Assembly (NCBI GenBank): GCA_037444025.1
Contig: JBBINE010000026.1
Location: 1 to 6,340, forward strand
Direction of reading: 5' to 3'
Origin: JBBINE01 sp037444025
GTDB taxonomy: Bacteria; Patescibacteriota; Minisyncoccia; UBA6257; HR35
DNA: 6,340 nucleotides
Both the position numbers and the translations under genes were made by a program. The notes under the pieces are model-generated. The model did not search any database. It had not been told where the DNA came from and saw nothing but the letters and a program-made list of their open reading frames with translations. Shown one piece after another: positions 6,012-6,340 of the stretch (position 1 is its first letter; the number at the start of each line of letters is the position of its first letter).

Positions 6012-6340
6012 CTAAATTTTAATTTTTTTATTTTTTATTTTTCCGATTTTATTAATAAATTTTTCAAAGGGTAAAGTATTTAAAACATTAGAAGCTTTTG
6101 CCCACCCTCTTCGAGCCTGAGCAATTCCAAGATTAAGAAAAGATAAATGTAAAACTGAATGAGCATCAGAGTCTATAACCATAAAAACATTTCTTTCAAT
6201 GCATTTTTTAATATGTTCATCTTTTAAATCTAATCTATCCGGATAAGCATCTATCTCCAATATGGTGCCTGTTTTTTGAGCATAATCAATGATCTCATCA
6301 ATGTCTATCTCGTATGCTGGTCTTTTGTTAATAATTCTTC
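6012..6340 (-). CDS. polX: DNA polymerase/3'-5' exonuclease PolX, C-terminal PHP domain (5' end outside window)
   Basis: Only the last 108 codons are visible; the reading frame stays open to the window edge, so the gene starts outside. A TTG at 6260 could be taken as a start, but the conserved protein continues upstream of it (residues such as NKRPAYEIDIDEII, then TGTILEIDAYPDRLDL), so it is internal. The visible part matches the end of the PHP domain of family X polymerases: the EIDAYPDRLDL strand, the metal-site motif IDSDAHS, and the following GIAQARRGWAKASNVLNT. In this family the PHP domain is a metal-dependent 3'-5' exonuclease or phosphoesterase attached to a Pol beta-like domain used in DNA repair. 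The polymerase half cannot be seen, so a stand-alone PHP protein remains possible. The TAG stop lies four bases before the PBP2 start, suggesting co-transcription. Family assignment is fairly sure; the exact architecture is inferred. Confidence 0.8.
   Translation of the reverse strand, partial: RIINKRPAYEIDIDEIIDYAQKTGTILEIDAYPDRLDLKDEHIKKCIERNVFMVIDSDAHSVLHLSFLNLGIAQARRGWAKASNVLNTLPFEKFINKIGKIKNKKIKI

Noticed and set aside
6012..6260. A separate 82-residue gene starting at TTG 6260
   Set aside because: The conserved PHP-domain sequence continues in frame upstream to the window edge, so the TTG is an internal leucine codon of a longer gene.
1..6340. Mobile element, CRISPR array, defence or biosynthetic island
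   Set aside because: All genes are co-oriented housekeeping genes; no transposase, integrase, terminal inverted repeats or regularly spaced repeats were seen.

Overview
The window is an AT-rich stretch of bacterial chromosome. Every supported gene lies on the minus strand, so transcription runs from high to low coordinates. The genes are packed tightly, with overlapping start and stop codons and very little intergenic DNA. TGA is used as a real stop in three genes (PBP2, the D-Ala-D-Ala carboxypeptidase and mraY), which argues against lineages that recode TGA. The compact layout, the divergent proteins (MurA with Asp at the catalytic Cys site, an atypical MraY active site), the tRNA without an encoded CCA and the lack of Shine-Dalgarno motifs suggest a Patescibacteria/CPR-like genome. 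That placement is inference; no rRNA or other marker is present to prove it.

Layout in transcription order. At 6340-6012 is the 3' end of a PolX-type DNA polymerase/exonuclease gene (C-terminal PHP domain), cut by the window edge. Four bases later comes a complete class B penicillin-binding protein of the PBP2/MrdA type (6007-4187). A 51-base gap holds a good extended -10 promoter, followed by tRNA-Thr(GGT) (4135-4064). A 65-base gap with a small hairpin leads to a tightly coupled five-gene block: khpA (KH-domain RNA-binding protein), scpB (condensin accessory subunit), a D-Ala-D-Ala carboxypeptidase, mraY and murA. The junctions overlap by 1, 1, 11 and 4 bases. The last 79 bases may contain a weak promoter and the first codons of a further gene.

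Together the genes cover several stages of peptidoglycan metabolism: MurA makes the first committed precursor, MraY makes lipid I, PBP2 cross-links glycan peptides during elongation, and the carboxypeptidase trims stem peptides. KhpA and ScpB join this set to RNA-level control and chromosome segregation. The block is therefore best read as a growth/cell-wall cluster, not an accessory or mobile island. I found no mobile element, CRISPR array or clearly new defence-like system. The points most worth a second look are the active-site changes in MurA and MraY and the placing of khpA and scpB at the head of a wall-synthesis operon.
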